Shown here: in pieces, positions 48,276-59,420 of the stretch
Layout: the number at the start of each line of letters is the position of its first letter
Numbering within the stretch: the first letter of the stretch is position 1
Assembly (NCBI GenBank): GCA_020465985.1
Contig: JAANYP010006942.1
Coordinates: forward strand, 310,001 to 374,000
Origin: Centrapalus pauciflorus
Taxonomy: Eukaryota > Streptophyta > Magnoliopsida > Asterales > Asteraceae
DNA: 64,000 bases
Reading direction: 5' to 3'
Program-made: the position numbers and the translations under genes
The notes under the pieces: model-generated
The model's input: only the letters and a program-made list of their open reading frames with translations
What the model was told of the DNA's origin: nothing
Database searches by the model: none

Positions 48276-51200
48276 ATGGCTCAAAGAAACAACCCCTTTC
48301 TACCAGTATTTGTTGGTGATGATGTACAGAAACACTCATCAGTCACCACAATGCTAACATTAAAACCCACTAACTACATTGCCAACCTCACAATTCCCAA
48401 AAACTATGTGGGAAAAGGCTATGATCAAATGGTGGAGTTTTTGAAAGTTCATCCGTTGAACTATGCCATAACTGCTACTCCTGGTGTCCTGTACCAGGAG
48501 ATGGTGTATGAGTTCTGGTACACCTGTGCCTACAACCCAGATACCAAAGTCATCAAGGGCACCATACTCAATGGGACTCAGACCATTGTAATCAACACTC
48601 GTCTGCTCAGGGAAGTTCTTCGACTCCCTGTGGTTGAAAAATATGATCAACCACAGCCTGAAGATGAACAGATGAAGAATCTGCTGCACTTCTGTGGTGT
48701 AGCAGAACCAAAAGTTGGAGCAACGCTGTTTAGAAAGGATCTGTCTCCTACTTACAGCTTCTTGTTTGCCTCTGTGGTAATGAGCTTCAGCAGTAAAGTT
48801 GGTTCCTTTGACCAACTGGGCCGTGATGAAGTTCCTGTAGTTCTGCAGCTTGTGGATGGAACTACAATAGACATGGCAAAGTGGATTTTCATGAATTTGA
48901 GGAACCTGGTGCAGCAGGAGACACGACCAGCTGCTGTTCGATACCCCAGGTTTCTGAGCCTCATCTTCAAGCACATTTGTGGTGAGCACTTGTACAACTC
49001 TCAGCCTTTACTTCATATTGCTGCTTTCCCTGTAATAGGGAATAGAGTTTTCTACACTACTGTTCTTCCAAATGAGCCTCCTCTGTCAACACCCATGAGG
49101 AGGTTGTTAGGATTGGTGGAAGGACCCTCTAATGTGAGGGTGGATCCAAAACCTGCTCCCAGAAGAAAATCCAAAGCCAGGGCCAAACTTGTTAAAAGGA
49201 CCCTGGAAACAACTGAAGCTGGGCCTGTCTTCAAGAAGGCCAAAACAGCTCCGTCTGAGTCTGCTCCCTTAGCCTCTGTGGCTGAGGGGGAGCAGGCTCC
49301 TCACCCTGGTTCATTAGTTGCGCCTGACGCCTCTGTGGCTGGTGCCTCTGTGGCAGTCGAGACTATGGAACAGGCCAACCCACCTGTTTCTGAACCAGTC
49401 TCAAAACCTGTCCAGTCTGAACCTCTCATCTCCTCTCCAACATCCCCCACGTCATCTCACATTCTATACCAACGCAAAAAGAAACCAACAGCCCAAATCA
49501 GCACCTCTGTTCCCTCTCAACCGGGTTCAGTTGAAAAAGAAGCTACCCCTGCTGCCTCTCCTATTTTGGGAGAAGAACCAGCACAATTGGAGCCTGCTTC
49601 ACTCCACCCTGTGTCAACCCCAAGTCAGCCTAGACCCTCTGGTTCCTCCCAACAGGAGCCAGTTGTACAAATGGAGACAGCCACATCAACTATTCCAGCC
49701 TCCCAACAGGCTGAGAATATTGAAAGACAGGAGTCCTCTCCACTCCACACTGTGTCCACACTGTCCCCACTTCATACTTCTCTACACCCTGAGTCTGCAC
49801 AAGGTGTCCACCCTGCTGGTTTAGACCAACCAGCAGATCAGCCTCAAACTTCTGCTCCTCATGATACAACTGTTCTACACCAAACAGCTGCTGAAGGACC
49901 CACAACTCAAGCTGATGAACCTCAGGGAACATAACATCCCTTTGGTGAGGCTAATCCCTTAATGCAAACTCCATCAGCAGGTTTCACCACTGCTGATGTT
50001 GAAATGCAAATGCCATCTCCCCATGATGAGGTACTTTTAAACCAAGGTACTGCAGAGGGAACAACCACTGGCCTTCAAGAAGGTGCTGCAAAACAAGCAG
50101 TGTCTGAAAGGCTACCATCCTCTACCCCCTCTCCTGATGATGCAGCTACTGCCACTGCTGAAGGACCCATCGACCCCTCCAAGCTGGGCCACATTACTTT
50201 TGCCCAGGCTATGGAGCTTCTTTCCAAAATACCTTCTCCCTCTACCTCACATCCCCATACACCAGCCTCATCCTCTTCATCTCCATCTACCCACTCCAAA
50301 CAATCCACCCATACACCTCCATCCCCTAAAGACCTGCCTTTGAAGGATCAGCTCTCTTTGCTGACCAACAAAGTTGGTTCTTTAGAAACCTCCATGTCTT
50401 CTCTACCCTCTCTCATTTCAGACTTTGTGTCTGAACAGCTTAAGGGATTCTTTGATATGTTCAAGGATTCCTTCCCAGCCACTCCACAAACTGACAACTC
50501 CTCACAGCTACTTGCACTCACTGCACTGCTGCAAAATGTCTCTACCTCCCTCTCCTCCATTCTTTCACTCCAATAGGACTCTGTGTCCTCTATGACAGCC
50601 ATCTCAACCCAGCTGTCATCTCTCCTTACCTCTTGCAATTCTACACTCCCTACTACTTTAGCCAGCTTAAACACCTTAATAGGTTCTCTATCAAATTCTG
50701 TGTCATCAAATCTTGCTGATGTGCAGGACTCTCTTGAGTTACATCTTGCACAGCTCCAAACTTTGTTGTTCACAGCTTCTGATAAGGAAAACATTCTTAA
50801 GCTGACCTCCCTTGCTGATACCCAATCCTCCTCTCTTCAACACTGTCTTTCCCAACTTGAAGAGGTGAAGGACAACCTGGCTTTCTTAGTGCATAGCCTG
50901 GTTGGTCCCAAGCCTGCTGACTTTGTCTTCAGGCAGACCAGGTGTTGAAGGTGCTGATCCATCTCCTTCAAAGGGGGAGAAGTCATCTGCCTCGAAGACC
51001 AAGTCTAAGGGGGAGAAAACTTCTTCTCCTAAGGAGAAATTAGTACCTACTGGTCAACCAGTAAGAGCATCTGCAACAGGTACTATGGAAGGTGCCTCTC
51101 AAGCTGCTCAGCCTACTCAGGCTGAATCTCCAAACCCTGCTCAGTCTAAGGGGGAGGAATTCATTTCTGAGGGCAGGCCAAGCAGCAGAAGGAGGCATCT

Positions 51201-52265
51201 CATTTTAGAGGAAGAAGAAGAAGAGGAAGATTCTCCTGAGGCTGTTATCACTACAACAGCAAAAGGAAAAGAAAAAGCAGCATCTGATCATGAACAGCAA
51301 AAAGCAGCAGAGTCAAAGTTTCACAAAGCCAGGGCAAAGGAAATGGGTCTTCCCATGGATAAATACTATGAGTTCAGAAATGAACAGCTTCAAGCCCTGG
51401 AAGCACTAAGAAAAGAAGAAGCCTCTGCCAAAGCTGCCAAATCTTTTGCACTCCAAGAAGCAAGCAAAGTCAAAATGCCCTCTTTAGATGTGCAGAAGAA
51501 ACTGATGGAAGCTGCTAGGGAATCAGTGGGTGAAAGGGAAGTTGAACAGGCTAACGATGCTCTGGTCTCTGTGACCAAACCAAAACAAGCATCCTCTGCA
51601 AGGGCCCAGTTCCATTTTGACAATTTGGCAAGAAAAAAGTTTAAGGATGTTGCTGATAGAAGGCTTGCCAAAGAAGCAATTGTCAAAGCTGTCCCCATAG
51701 CAAGAAAAGGCAAACAGTGGAAATTGCTGATAACCAGAATGGGTGCAACAGGCCCAGAGCTGGAAACTTATGACTACACTGATGTTGCACAGATGGGGTA
51801 CAGGGAATGGGTTGAGCTGGCAGTTTCCCTGAGCCAGTCTAAGTCAGAAACAGCTAAGACTATCAGGGCATATATCAAGAAGCTGATGGAGAGAGTGCAG
51901 GATCTTGGCCTGATCTCAAAAGAAGTCAGTGAGGGTGTCTCTGTGACATACCCCAAAATAAAGGCCAGGAGGACAAGGAAGGATACTGAGCTTGAACAAC
52001 TCCTCATCTTAATTGAACAGGGTGACTATGCTCTTGAGATGAAAGGAATTGACTACAGTCTGCCTAGTGGAGTAGAGTTTGAAGAAGGCAAGATAATTGA
52101 AGAGCCTGAGTTGGGGGCATTTTTTGTAGATCCCTTAACACAGAAGAAATGCTTTCAGAGAGCATCAGATCTATACAAGGTGGATCTGAGACAGCTTGCA
52201 GTCTTCAGACTTGCAGCTTCATTTAGGCAATCAAGCAGGTGGAGAGCAGCCGTCTGGGATCAGCT

Positions 52266-53555
52266 TGATCGGATCATTTTATACCGACTTTAATGTGTTT
52301 AAATGATATTATTTTATGTATAAAGTATTGGTATAATGCTACATTTAATTGTTTTTATCGATTGAAGGATTAAATCTTAAAAGGAGTTAAAATGAGTAAA
52401 TTGTGCCTTGGAATGTTCTACTATTGATAAAACTCATTACGCATGTAGGTAATCCTCTCAAGTAAAAGTCTGGCAGATTTGAGCGCAATCGGAGAAGATT
52501 TATAGAAAGCCAAGCGCAGACTGGGGCGCAGCCCTGCTCCCCAACCGAGTGCTCAACAGAATGATTTATTCTGCCAAAATACGCGATTTTAGACCCAAGC
52601 GCAGGGCGGGGCGCAGGCCTGCGCCCACGGCTGCGCCCAACCCATAAAATATTAATTTCGTGATTTTTAGGGTTTTTCAGAGCTGCCTATATATATGACA
52701 AGCTTCCAGACGAAAAAACACACATATTTTGAGGAGAAAGTGAAGAGAAAAGAGGAAGAAAAGTCCAGATTCATCCATCGCGATGTAGTCTGCGCGAAAC
52801 CAACGGCGAAGGGTTGGGGTTTGGTTCCTTCTAGGCTCCATCTTTCGCCCATCAATCCAACAACTACGAAGCTTGTTCCTGACAAGTTTAATGTTTCGTA
52901 TGCGTTGGTTGATGATTATCACGCTATTATCGTTCAAGGGTTTGTTTATTATTTAAGTATTTATGTTTTTCGTTGATTTATTATTGTAACGAACGATATG
53001 TTTTATTAGTTTTCTGTGTGATTATTATTTAAAGATATTGTTCCGTTCGCTTCTATTTATATCTTTATCGTAAGACGCGTCGTAGCCGTGTTACATGCCG
53101 TGCCGAGCTCATTAGATTAGGAGTTAAGACGGACTGTGAACATGACACGATTCGTGCCCAAAATACGGATTGCGATAGATGTGATTGTCATAACTATGTC
53201 TATGTGGTTAGGTTACAAAGATAATTAATCGGAATCATAAATAATTAAATAATTAGCAACCTTAGATCAATTATCCATAATTCCACCCAAACCTTAAACC
53301 CGAAGTCGTTGGCGTTCTTATTTTCTTTAAGTTTTCTTAACAAAGCTATAATTAATTTTCCAACGTTCCTCTCAATTGCTTCCTTCCTTCAATTAGTTTA
53401 ATAATTAGTTTTTATTATTAGTTAATAACTATCGTAGAATATTATTGATAACCACATGCTCCCTGAGGAGACGATCCCACTTACCCTAGCTATAAGTTAA
53501 GGTGATTGGTGTTTTTATAAATTATTTTTGAACGCTTTACGACGAGCGGATGTCA
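52266..53555 (+). repeat. NA1 5' LTR (1290 bp)
   Basis: Contains an 18-bp perfect palindrome (52609-52626), a TATA-like CTATATATATGAC near 52686 and a 93-codon ORF (52695-52976) that starts right after it and is probably chance. Confidence 0.95.
52609..52626. promoter_or_regulatory. GC-rich perfect palindrome upstream of the NA1 TATA box
   Basis: GGGCGCAGGCCTGCGCCC, with more GCGCAG and CTGCGCCC words on both sides (52513-52640), in an otherwise AT-rich LTR. The TATA-like site follows about 60 bp downstream. The same stands at 56516-56533 in the 3' LTR. Confidence 0.5.
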
Positions 53556-53558
53556 AAA

Positions 53559-53576
53559 TGGCGTCGTTGCCGGGGA
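53559..53576 (+). other. NA1 primer binding site, tRNA-Asp type
   Basis: TGGCGTCGTTGCCGGGGA, three bases after the LTR. Complementary to the 3' end of plant tRNA-Asp with about one mismatch, from memory of that tRNA. Confidence 0.8.
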
Positions 53577-53722
53577 GCTAGTGCGCTTATTAGTCTTGTT
53601 TTACGGTAATTGTTTAGGTTTACTTTGGTTTAATTTAATTTAATTTATTTTCGTTATTTTATTTATTTAGTTTTTATTTAGTTGTTTTTTTTTTGTTTTT
53701 ATTATTTGTTTAATATCTTGGA

Positions 53723-54412
53723 ATGGAATCTTCATATAATTATGATTATTATCCATCCATACATAATTACTCGGATTATAATGATCAATATTATTCTAAT
53801 TATGATAATCATGATTCTTACTACTCGAGTCGTGATTCGTACAATCCATGGGAACGACATCCGGATTCCGATGAGTATTATTATAATGATTATTATCCAT
53901 CTCAGCAGCAATTATATGATGAAAATCGGTGCTATCAAGAGAATGTCATGACATCCATGAGGGAATGCATGACATTTATGGAGGCAAACACCAAACATCT
54001 CCAATATCTCGTGAACACATGGGGGCAAATCACCGATCTTTTTTTAAAACAAGAAGCGGAGAGGGAGATGTACATGGAGCCGGATGATGACTTTTATGAT
54101 GAGCGAGGATTCGAGCATCAAGATATCCATCAAGAGACGTCCTTAGAATTACTAAACTTTAACGAGGAAGAGAGAGTCGAAAGTGAAGTTGTTATAAAAG
54201 ATCTGCTCCAACCATCAACGGAGACAACTCCATATTTCGAACTCCCTTATTTCAATTATTATTTAAAAAGTTTAATGCCTGAAACTAGCTCTAGTTCAAT
54301 GCTAATTATTTTTCATGATATTTCAGGTACCTATGGAGTACGAATCGCACGAAGGGAAAAACCGATCAAATATCCGGGTAATGTATGTGGACAAGGTGAC
54401 AAACCACCTTGA
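53723..54412 (+). CDS. NA1 ORF, 229-residue Tyr/Asp-rich protein of unknown function
   Basis: Intact frame from ATG 53723, the first ATG of the internal region. Residues 1-62 are low-complexity, dominated by Tyr, Asp, Ser and Asn (MESSYNYDYYPS, YYNDYYPSQQQ), a prion-like composition. Residues about 70-115 look helical (MRECMTFMEANTKHLQYLVNTW), and a run of acidic residues follows. The tail is basic (ARREKPIKYPG). There is no zinc knuckle and no enzyme motif. Its place after the primer site suggests a Gag-derived or Gag-replacing protein, but I see no Gag signature. It is the only undamaged element ORF of size here. Confidence 0.6.
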   Translation: MESSYNYDYYPSIHNYSDYNDQYYSNYDNHDSYYSSRDSYNPWERHPDSDEYYYNDYYPSQQQLYDENRCYQENVMTSMRECMTFMEANTKHLQYLVNTWGQITDLFLKQEAEREMYMEPDDDFYDERGFEHQDIHQETSLELLNFNEEERVESEVVIKDLLQPSTETTPYFELPYFNYYLKSLMPETSSSSMLIIFHDISGTYGVRIARREKPIKYPGNVCGQGDKPP

Positions 54413-56172
54413 AGAGGTATCGTCTGGCTGAAGACGTAAAACTTAGCGCTTCTTGGGAGGCAACCCAATGAACTTTGTGGGTGTGTTTAATAGAAACCCT
54501 CACGAGACTATAACTCGTCCACCCGGGCTACCGGGGGGTTTAAAGGCTTGTTGCACATGCTAAGTGCAATCGTGATCCCTACGAAAGTGAGGTTTAGTGT
54601 ATATTTATGTTTATTTAGTTTAAGGTTCCAATTATTGTTATTTTAGTGCATTATAGTTTATAGTTCTCAAATGCATATCATGTGTGATTTAAAAGAAAAT
54701 ATAGGTGCAGTAGGGAATTAAGTTGGGGATGTTTGCTCTCACCCCAATTACCAATGCTTAAAATGATTTAACTCACATTTTAATTAAATCATGATATGAA
54801 TCGCTCATATGCATTTTAGTTTATTGCATTTAATTAGCTTGCATCATTATAATTTGTCAATTTAATTAATAGTATTCTCATGACTTTTAAGTATTATAAC
54901 GAGAATTGGTAGATAATTAAGTTGGGGATGTTATTCCACCCCAACTGCGGCTTCAAACGACTATCTCGCTATTTATTTAACTACGTCATGAAAATCAATA
55001 CATTCATTTAGTGTTTTTTTTAGACATGGTTTTGCATTATTTGTACACTCATCCACTTGAATCTCAGTCTAATCTATATTGCTATTGGGACAATGATGTC
55101 CAAAGTTGAAGAGGAGGATTGACTTGCAAGGAGATGTGGTTATATGAGTGAATGATTACATTGTGGAAGATAGAAGACGATCAACTCCAGGATTGTGCAC
55201 TCAATGACCAGGTTCCTTCGTTCCTTTTGTTATGTTTTAAATAGTAGTGTGCGAGTGTGCTTGCATTTAAATTAGTTTAGTTTTTCATGATTTTTAATTT
55301 TTAGTTTTTATTTTACATTTGTGTGTTCACCCTTGAACAATAGTGTTTTGATTAATCAACTAAAAGTAATAATGCACTGATCTTATCTCCCTAATTTATT
55401 TTGGTTTGAGCAAGTAACTTAAAATGATGATTCTAGTTAGGAAATAGATTGGTACCAAGTGATATCGGTGACGATTGAGTTAATTTGAAATTTATTAAAA
55501 AGAGTCATAACAAATGTGCATGCATGAGATTAATAAAAGAATTTGAGTATGTTACACTTGTGTGTGGTTTTAAAGAATAAAACACTTTATCAAAACCAAC
55601 ATTTCAAAAGACATCGGTACACCTAAGCAATAAGGGGGAGTGTTGCAAGTAAATCCGTGAGGCGTAGGTGCTTAAATTGTAAGGGGTGGCCTAACGAGTT
55701 CGGGAAAGAAGTCTGAGGGGTATTCTATACCTAACCCCCTAAAGCCAACTGGTTTGGGAGCGGTTGACCAATTTTCCGTTACATGGACTCGTTAGAAAAG
55801 TCATGTTCAAACCCTTAATAAAATAACTTATAAGTGTGCTAAAAAAAGAGAGAAATTATCAAATGATAAGTGAATTCATTATAAGCGTCAAAACCGGTAA
55901 AATTGCATGCATGTAACCTTGAGCAAAAATAGGTGATTTATGGTGAGGAATGTTTGGGAGGTAAAGTGTTGATAGCGCTTTTAACACAGTGTAACGGAAA
56001 CGAATTTTTTGTTATGATCATGCATGGACGTTTAGTATGAAGGCTGTTACTAATTTGATAAATTAATTAGAGAGTCACTGATTTATCATACGCCTGGTAA
56101 AAGAAATCTTGAACATTAAAGTCTGATTTAGTTTTCTTGCTCGGGACGATCAAGGTTTAAGTTGGGGATGTT
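54413..56172 (+). other. NA1 non-coding part with repeated polypurine-tract-like hairpins
   Basis: AAGTTGGGGATGTT occurs three times: near 54720, near 54918, and at 56159-56172 next to the 3' LTR, where it is the real polypurine tract. The first two are each followed by a CACCCCAA word that can pair with TTGGGG. CTTGGGAGGCAACCCA near 54450 is also a hairpin. No coding sequence seen. Confidence 0.7.
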
Positions 56173-57462
56173 TGATCGGATCATTTTATACCGACTTTAA
56201 TGTGTTTAAATGATATTATTTTATGTATAAAGTATTGGTATAATGCTACATTTAATTGTTTTTATCAATTGAAGGGTTAAATCTTAAAAGGAGTTAAAAT
56301 GAGTAAATTGTGCCTTGGAATGTTCTACTATTGATAAAACTCATTACGCATGTAGGTAATCCTCTCAAGTAAAAGTCTGGCAGATTTGAGCGCAATCGGA
56401 GAAGATTTATAGAAAGCCAAGCGCAGACTGGGGCGCAGCCCTGCTCCCCAACCGAGTGCTCAACAGAATGATTTATTCTGCCAAAATACGCGATTTTAGA
56501 CCCAAGCGCAGGGCGGGGCGCAGGCCTGCGCCCACGGCTGCGCCCAACCCATAAAATATTAATTTCGTGATTTTTAGGGTTTTTCAGAGCTGCCTATATA
56601 TATGACAAGCTTCCAGACGAAAAAACACACATATTTTGAGGAGAAAGTGAAGAGAAAAGAGGAAGAAAAGTCCAGATTCATCCATCGCGATGTAGTCTGC
56701 GCGAAACCAACGGCGAAGGGTTGGGGTTTGGTTCCTTCTAGGCTCCATCTTTCGCCCATCAATCCAACAACTACGAAGCTTGTTCCTGACAAGTTTAATG
56801 TTTCGTATGCGTTGGTTGATGATTATCACGCTATTATCGTTCAAGGGTTTGTTTATTATTTAAGTATTTATGTTTTTCGTTGATTTATTATTGTAACGAA
56901 CGATATGTTTTATTAGTTTTCTGTGTGATTATTATTTAAAGATATTGTTCCGTTCGCTTCTATTTATATCTTTATCGTAAGACGCGTCGTAGCCGTGTTA
57001 CATGTCGTGCCGAGCTCATTAGATTAGGAGTTAAGACGGACTGTGAACATGACACGATTCGTGCCCAAAATACGGATTGCGATAGATGTGATTGTCATAA
57101 CTATGTCTATGTGGTTAGGTTACAAAGATAATTAATCGGAATCATAAATAATTAAATAATTAGCAACCTTAGATCAATTATCCATAATTCCACCCAAACC
57201 TTAAACCCGAAGTCGTTGGCGTTCTTATTTTCTTTAAGTTTTCTTAACAAAGCTATAATTAATTTTCCAACGTTCCTCTCAATTGCTTCCTTCCTTCAAT
57301 TAGTTTAATAATTAGTTTTTATTATTAGTTAATAACTATCGTAGAATATTATTGATAACCACATGCTCCCTGAGGAGACGATCCCACTTACCCTAGCTAT
57401 AAGTTAAGGTGATTGGTGTTTTTATAAATTATTTTTGAACGCTTTACGACGAGCGGATGTCA
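56173..57462 (+). repeat. NA1 3' LTR (1290 bp)
   Basis: Same length as the 5' LTR, with differences noted only at two bases near 56270-56280 and one near 57005. Confidence 0.95.
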
Positions 57463-57597
57463 CAGCTCAGAGGCTTTCATGAAAGAGGTGAACTTCAAGA
57501 TCCCAAGTTTATGATCCACAGAGTTGAAGTCCAAGAATTGGAAGAAACAAGGGAGGAGCTTGAAAAGATATTTGAAGGACCACCACCACTGGAGTAA

Positions 57598-57955
57598 AGT
57601 CCATCTATCATCAGGGTAGGTGAAGAATGGAAGCTGTCCATCTGTTGGACAGGCTTGCCATTATCTGCTCCCGAAATCAACAGTCCAAAGTGATGAATTT
57701 ATTTTGTACATTAGTTGTACTCTGTTACATATGTTGTAACTTTATCTATTTACATCAGTTGTAATTTACATTAGTACATTAGTTGTACTCTTGTAAAAAC
57801 ATGTGGTGTTGCTATGTAATCAAAATCAGTATATATAAACTGATCTTTTACTTTACTTAAATGTTGTAATTCCTTCTCAGCAAGATGTATAGTAAAAATG
57901 TATAGTGATTATTGATTAAATCAGCTTAGACTGATTATTGCAAACAGGGGGAGAT
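57598..57955 (+). other. C2 3' untranslated region and polypurine tract
   Basis: Holds four related words of the form ACATTAGTTGTA between 57705 and 57795; GTACATTAGTTGTAC is a hyphenated palindrome and occurs twice. The polypurine tract AGGGGGAGA (57946-57954) touches the 3' LTR. Confidence 0.75.
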
Positions 57956-59066
57956 TGTTAGGCACAAAAAGGCCTCAGTCAAACCTGCTGTACATCTGAG
58001 GGGAGATTTTTAATCATACCTGTTAATGCATTTGAAGGTTGAATTTAAGGCCTGTTATATGCCTTATTGAAACTAGAAAATGATTTGAAATATCAGCCCA
58101 AAGCTGTTTACCATGTTGCATTCTTTGCAATAAAGGCAGTTTGTCCAAGCTGTTCTGTCTGCTGAACAGGCTGGACATAAACTGTCTACGCTGCTCTGTT
58201 GTCTTGAGCAGCTTGGGCAGTTTTTAAGTATTCTGTTCTTTGTGAACAGAACCTGTTCTTTGTGAACAGGTTAAACACTTTATGGAATATGTTTCCAAGT
58301 CCTCATGTATTGTTTTTGGCTACAAGATCAGTTTACACGTCGAAGACAAAGTGGAAAACAGAACTGCACAGCCTGCCCACGCTGTTCTGTTACATGAAGA
58401 CAAACAGATATTTGAAAAGGGTGACAGACCTTTTCTTATATCAAAATGGCATTAGCAAAAGAAGAAAGATGCAAAGTTGACATTCCTTTTTTGGTTAAAG
58501 CCTTATGCAACAGTGACAAAAGGAAAAAGACAAAGATTCTGCCATGTGAAGATAAAGGTACTTTATCAGAACGTGCAGAAAGGTGTTTTGTCCTTTTGGA
58601 AAGTCTCTCTTTTATCTCTTTTGTCCAATGAAGAAGCTTCACTGAGATTCTCCTTTTGAGTATAAAAGGAAGCTTCTAAGGAAAAAGAAATATCAAGAGA
58701 GTGTGATATCAGTGTGCATTGAAGTGTGTTATTCCATGCATGCAAGTCTGCTTATACAAAACAGTCAAGTGTGTCTAAGATGTTCCTGTATAAGCTGTCC
58801 TTCTGAGTCTTGTAAAAACAGTGAGTGCCTCTAAGTGAGTGTGATCACTGTAACTAGTCTGAGTATGTTTTAGATTAGTTGATAAACTGTTGTATCTATC
58901 ATCTCAGCTTGAACCTTTCCGCATTCAAGCTTGTTTGTAATTAACTTTTGTTGATAATACATACAAACATTGAGAAAAGATTGTTTAAGTTTTAAATAGT
59001 TGTATTCACCCCCCCCCCCCTCTACAGCTTAGAGCTATACACTTGGGAAACCTTTTGGGACCTACA
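57956..59066 (+). repeat. C2 3' LTR (1111 bp)
   Basis: TGTTAGGCAC to GGGACCTACA. Has C12 at 59009-59020 and a tandem duplication around CTGTTCTTTGTGAACAG (58230-58270). The following bases (GATGA) do not match the left flank of the 5' LTR. Confidence 0.93.
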
Positions 59067-59090
59067 GATGAAGAATCACACACGAATGTG

Positions 59091-59138
<48 letters not shown>

Positions 59139-59420
59139 TTCAACGGATGAAGAATCACACACGAATGTGATTCGATCAACATTTATTATGAACCATGATT
59201 GTAGATTGTGTAAACATTAGTCGTGAACCACATGTTTGTATTACTTGTGAATCATCAATGTCGTGAATCACACATATTTGAGTCGTGAATCATACATATT
59301 TGAGTCCTAGATCATAACATTGTGTGGATTGTGAATCGTCGGTGGTGTCGTAAACCAAAACGGTGTCGCGAATCTCCGGTGATGTGGTGAACCATAACAA
59401 TGGTGTGAAACATCTATGGA
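59067..59420. repeat. simple and degenerate repeats right of C2
   Basis: A 28-bp word containing GAATCACACACGAATGTGATTC occurs twice (59074 and 59153); it is an inverted repeat with 8-bp arms. Between the copies is (TC)n, 59093-59135. From 59200 to 59420 there is a degenerate array of GTGAATCA / GTGAACCA words. No gene. Confidence 0.75.

Larger units (their letters stand above)
52266..57462 (+). mobile_element. non-autonomous LTR element NA1, Athila/Tat-like, very young
   Basis: 5197 bp. LTRs of 1290 bp each (52266-53555, 56173-57462) with ends TGATCGG and ATGTCA, perfect duplication CAGCT (52261-52265, 57463-57467). I noticed only three base differences between the LTRs. The primer site is of tRNA-Asp type and the polypurine tract is AAGTTGGGGATG. 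The interior (2.6 kb) has one 229-codon ORF and no protease, RT or integrase. The motif CTTCTTGGGAGGCAACCCA near 54450 and the primer site are ones I associate with Athila/Tat elements. It would need enzymes from another element. Confidence 0.92.
48276..57597 (+). pseudogene. C2 third ORF, about 1375 codons, broken and split by NA1
   Basis: The start is ATG 48276 (MAQRNNPFLPVFVG). Residues 1-250 form a globular domain (YVGKGYDQMVEFLKVHPLNYAIT, YEFWYTCAYN, VINTRLLREVLRLP) related to the C1 third ORF. Then comes a long Pro/Ser/Thr/Gln-rich region with a basic patch (KPAPRRKSKARAKLVKR). TAA at 49932 and TAG at 50574 interrupt the same frame; the Ser/Leu-rich helical region runs to about 50930, where a frameshift occurs. 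The last part has repeated SKGE words, an acidic run (ILEEEEEEED) and a second folded-looking domain. NA1 splits it after Trp-Asp-Gln (TSD CAGCT); it ends at 57597 (EGPPPLE). I see no clear signal peptide or membrane segment. Function unknown. Confidence 0.75.
28556..59066 (+). mobile_element. Ty1/Copia element C2, Sirevirus-like, with three nested insertions
   Basis: LTRs at 28556-29652 and 57956-59066, primer site at 29655, a very long gag with two zinc knuckles, pol in Copia order ending at 47588, a promoter-like spacer, a very long third ORF ending at 57597, and a polypurine tract (AGGGGGAGA, 57946). Removing G2, the solo LTR, NA1 and one copy of each duplication leaves about 13.4 kb, large for a Copia element. 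The long Gag and the ORF after pol point to the Sirevirus lineage. The left flank is the G1 3' LTR but the right flank is unrelated, so the element's own TSD is not seen. Confidence 0.88.

Noticed and set aside
48360..48989. 209-codon minus-strand ORF
   Set aside because: Antisense to the conserved start of the C2 third ORF, with no known domain.
52695..52976. 93-codon ORF in the NA1 LTR, present again at 56602-56883
   Set aside because: It recurs only because the LTRs are copies. The composition looks random; it may at most be an upstream ORF in the leader.
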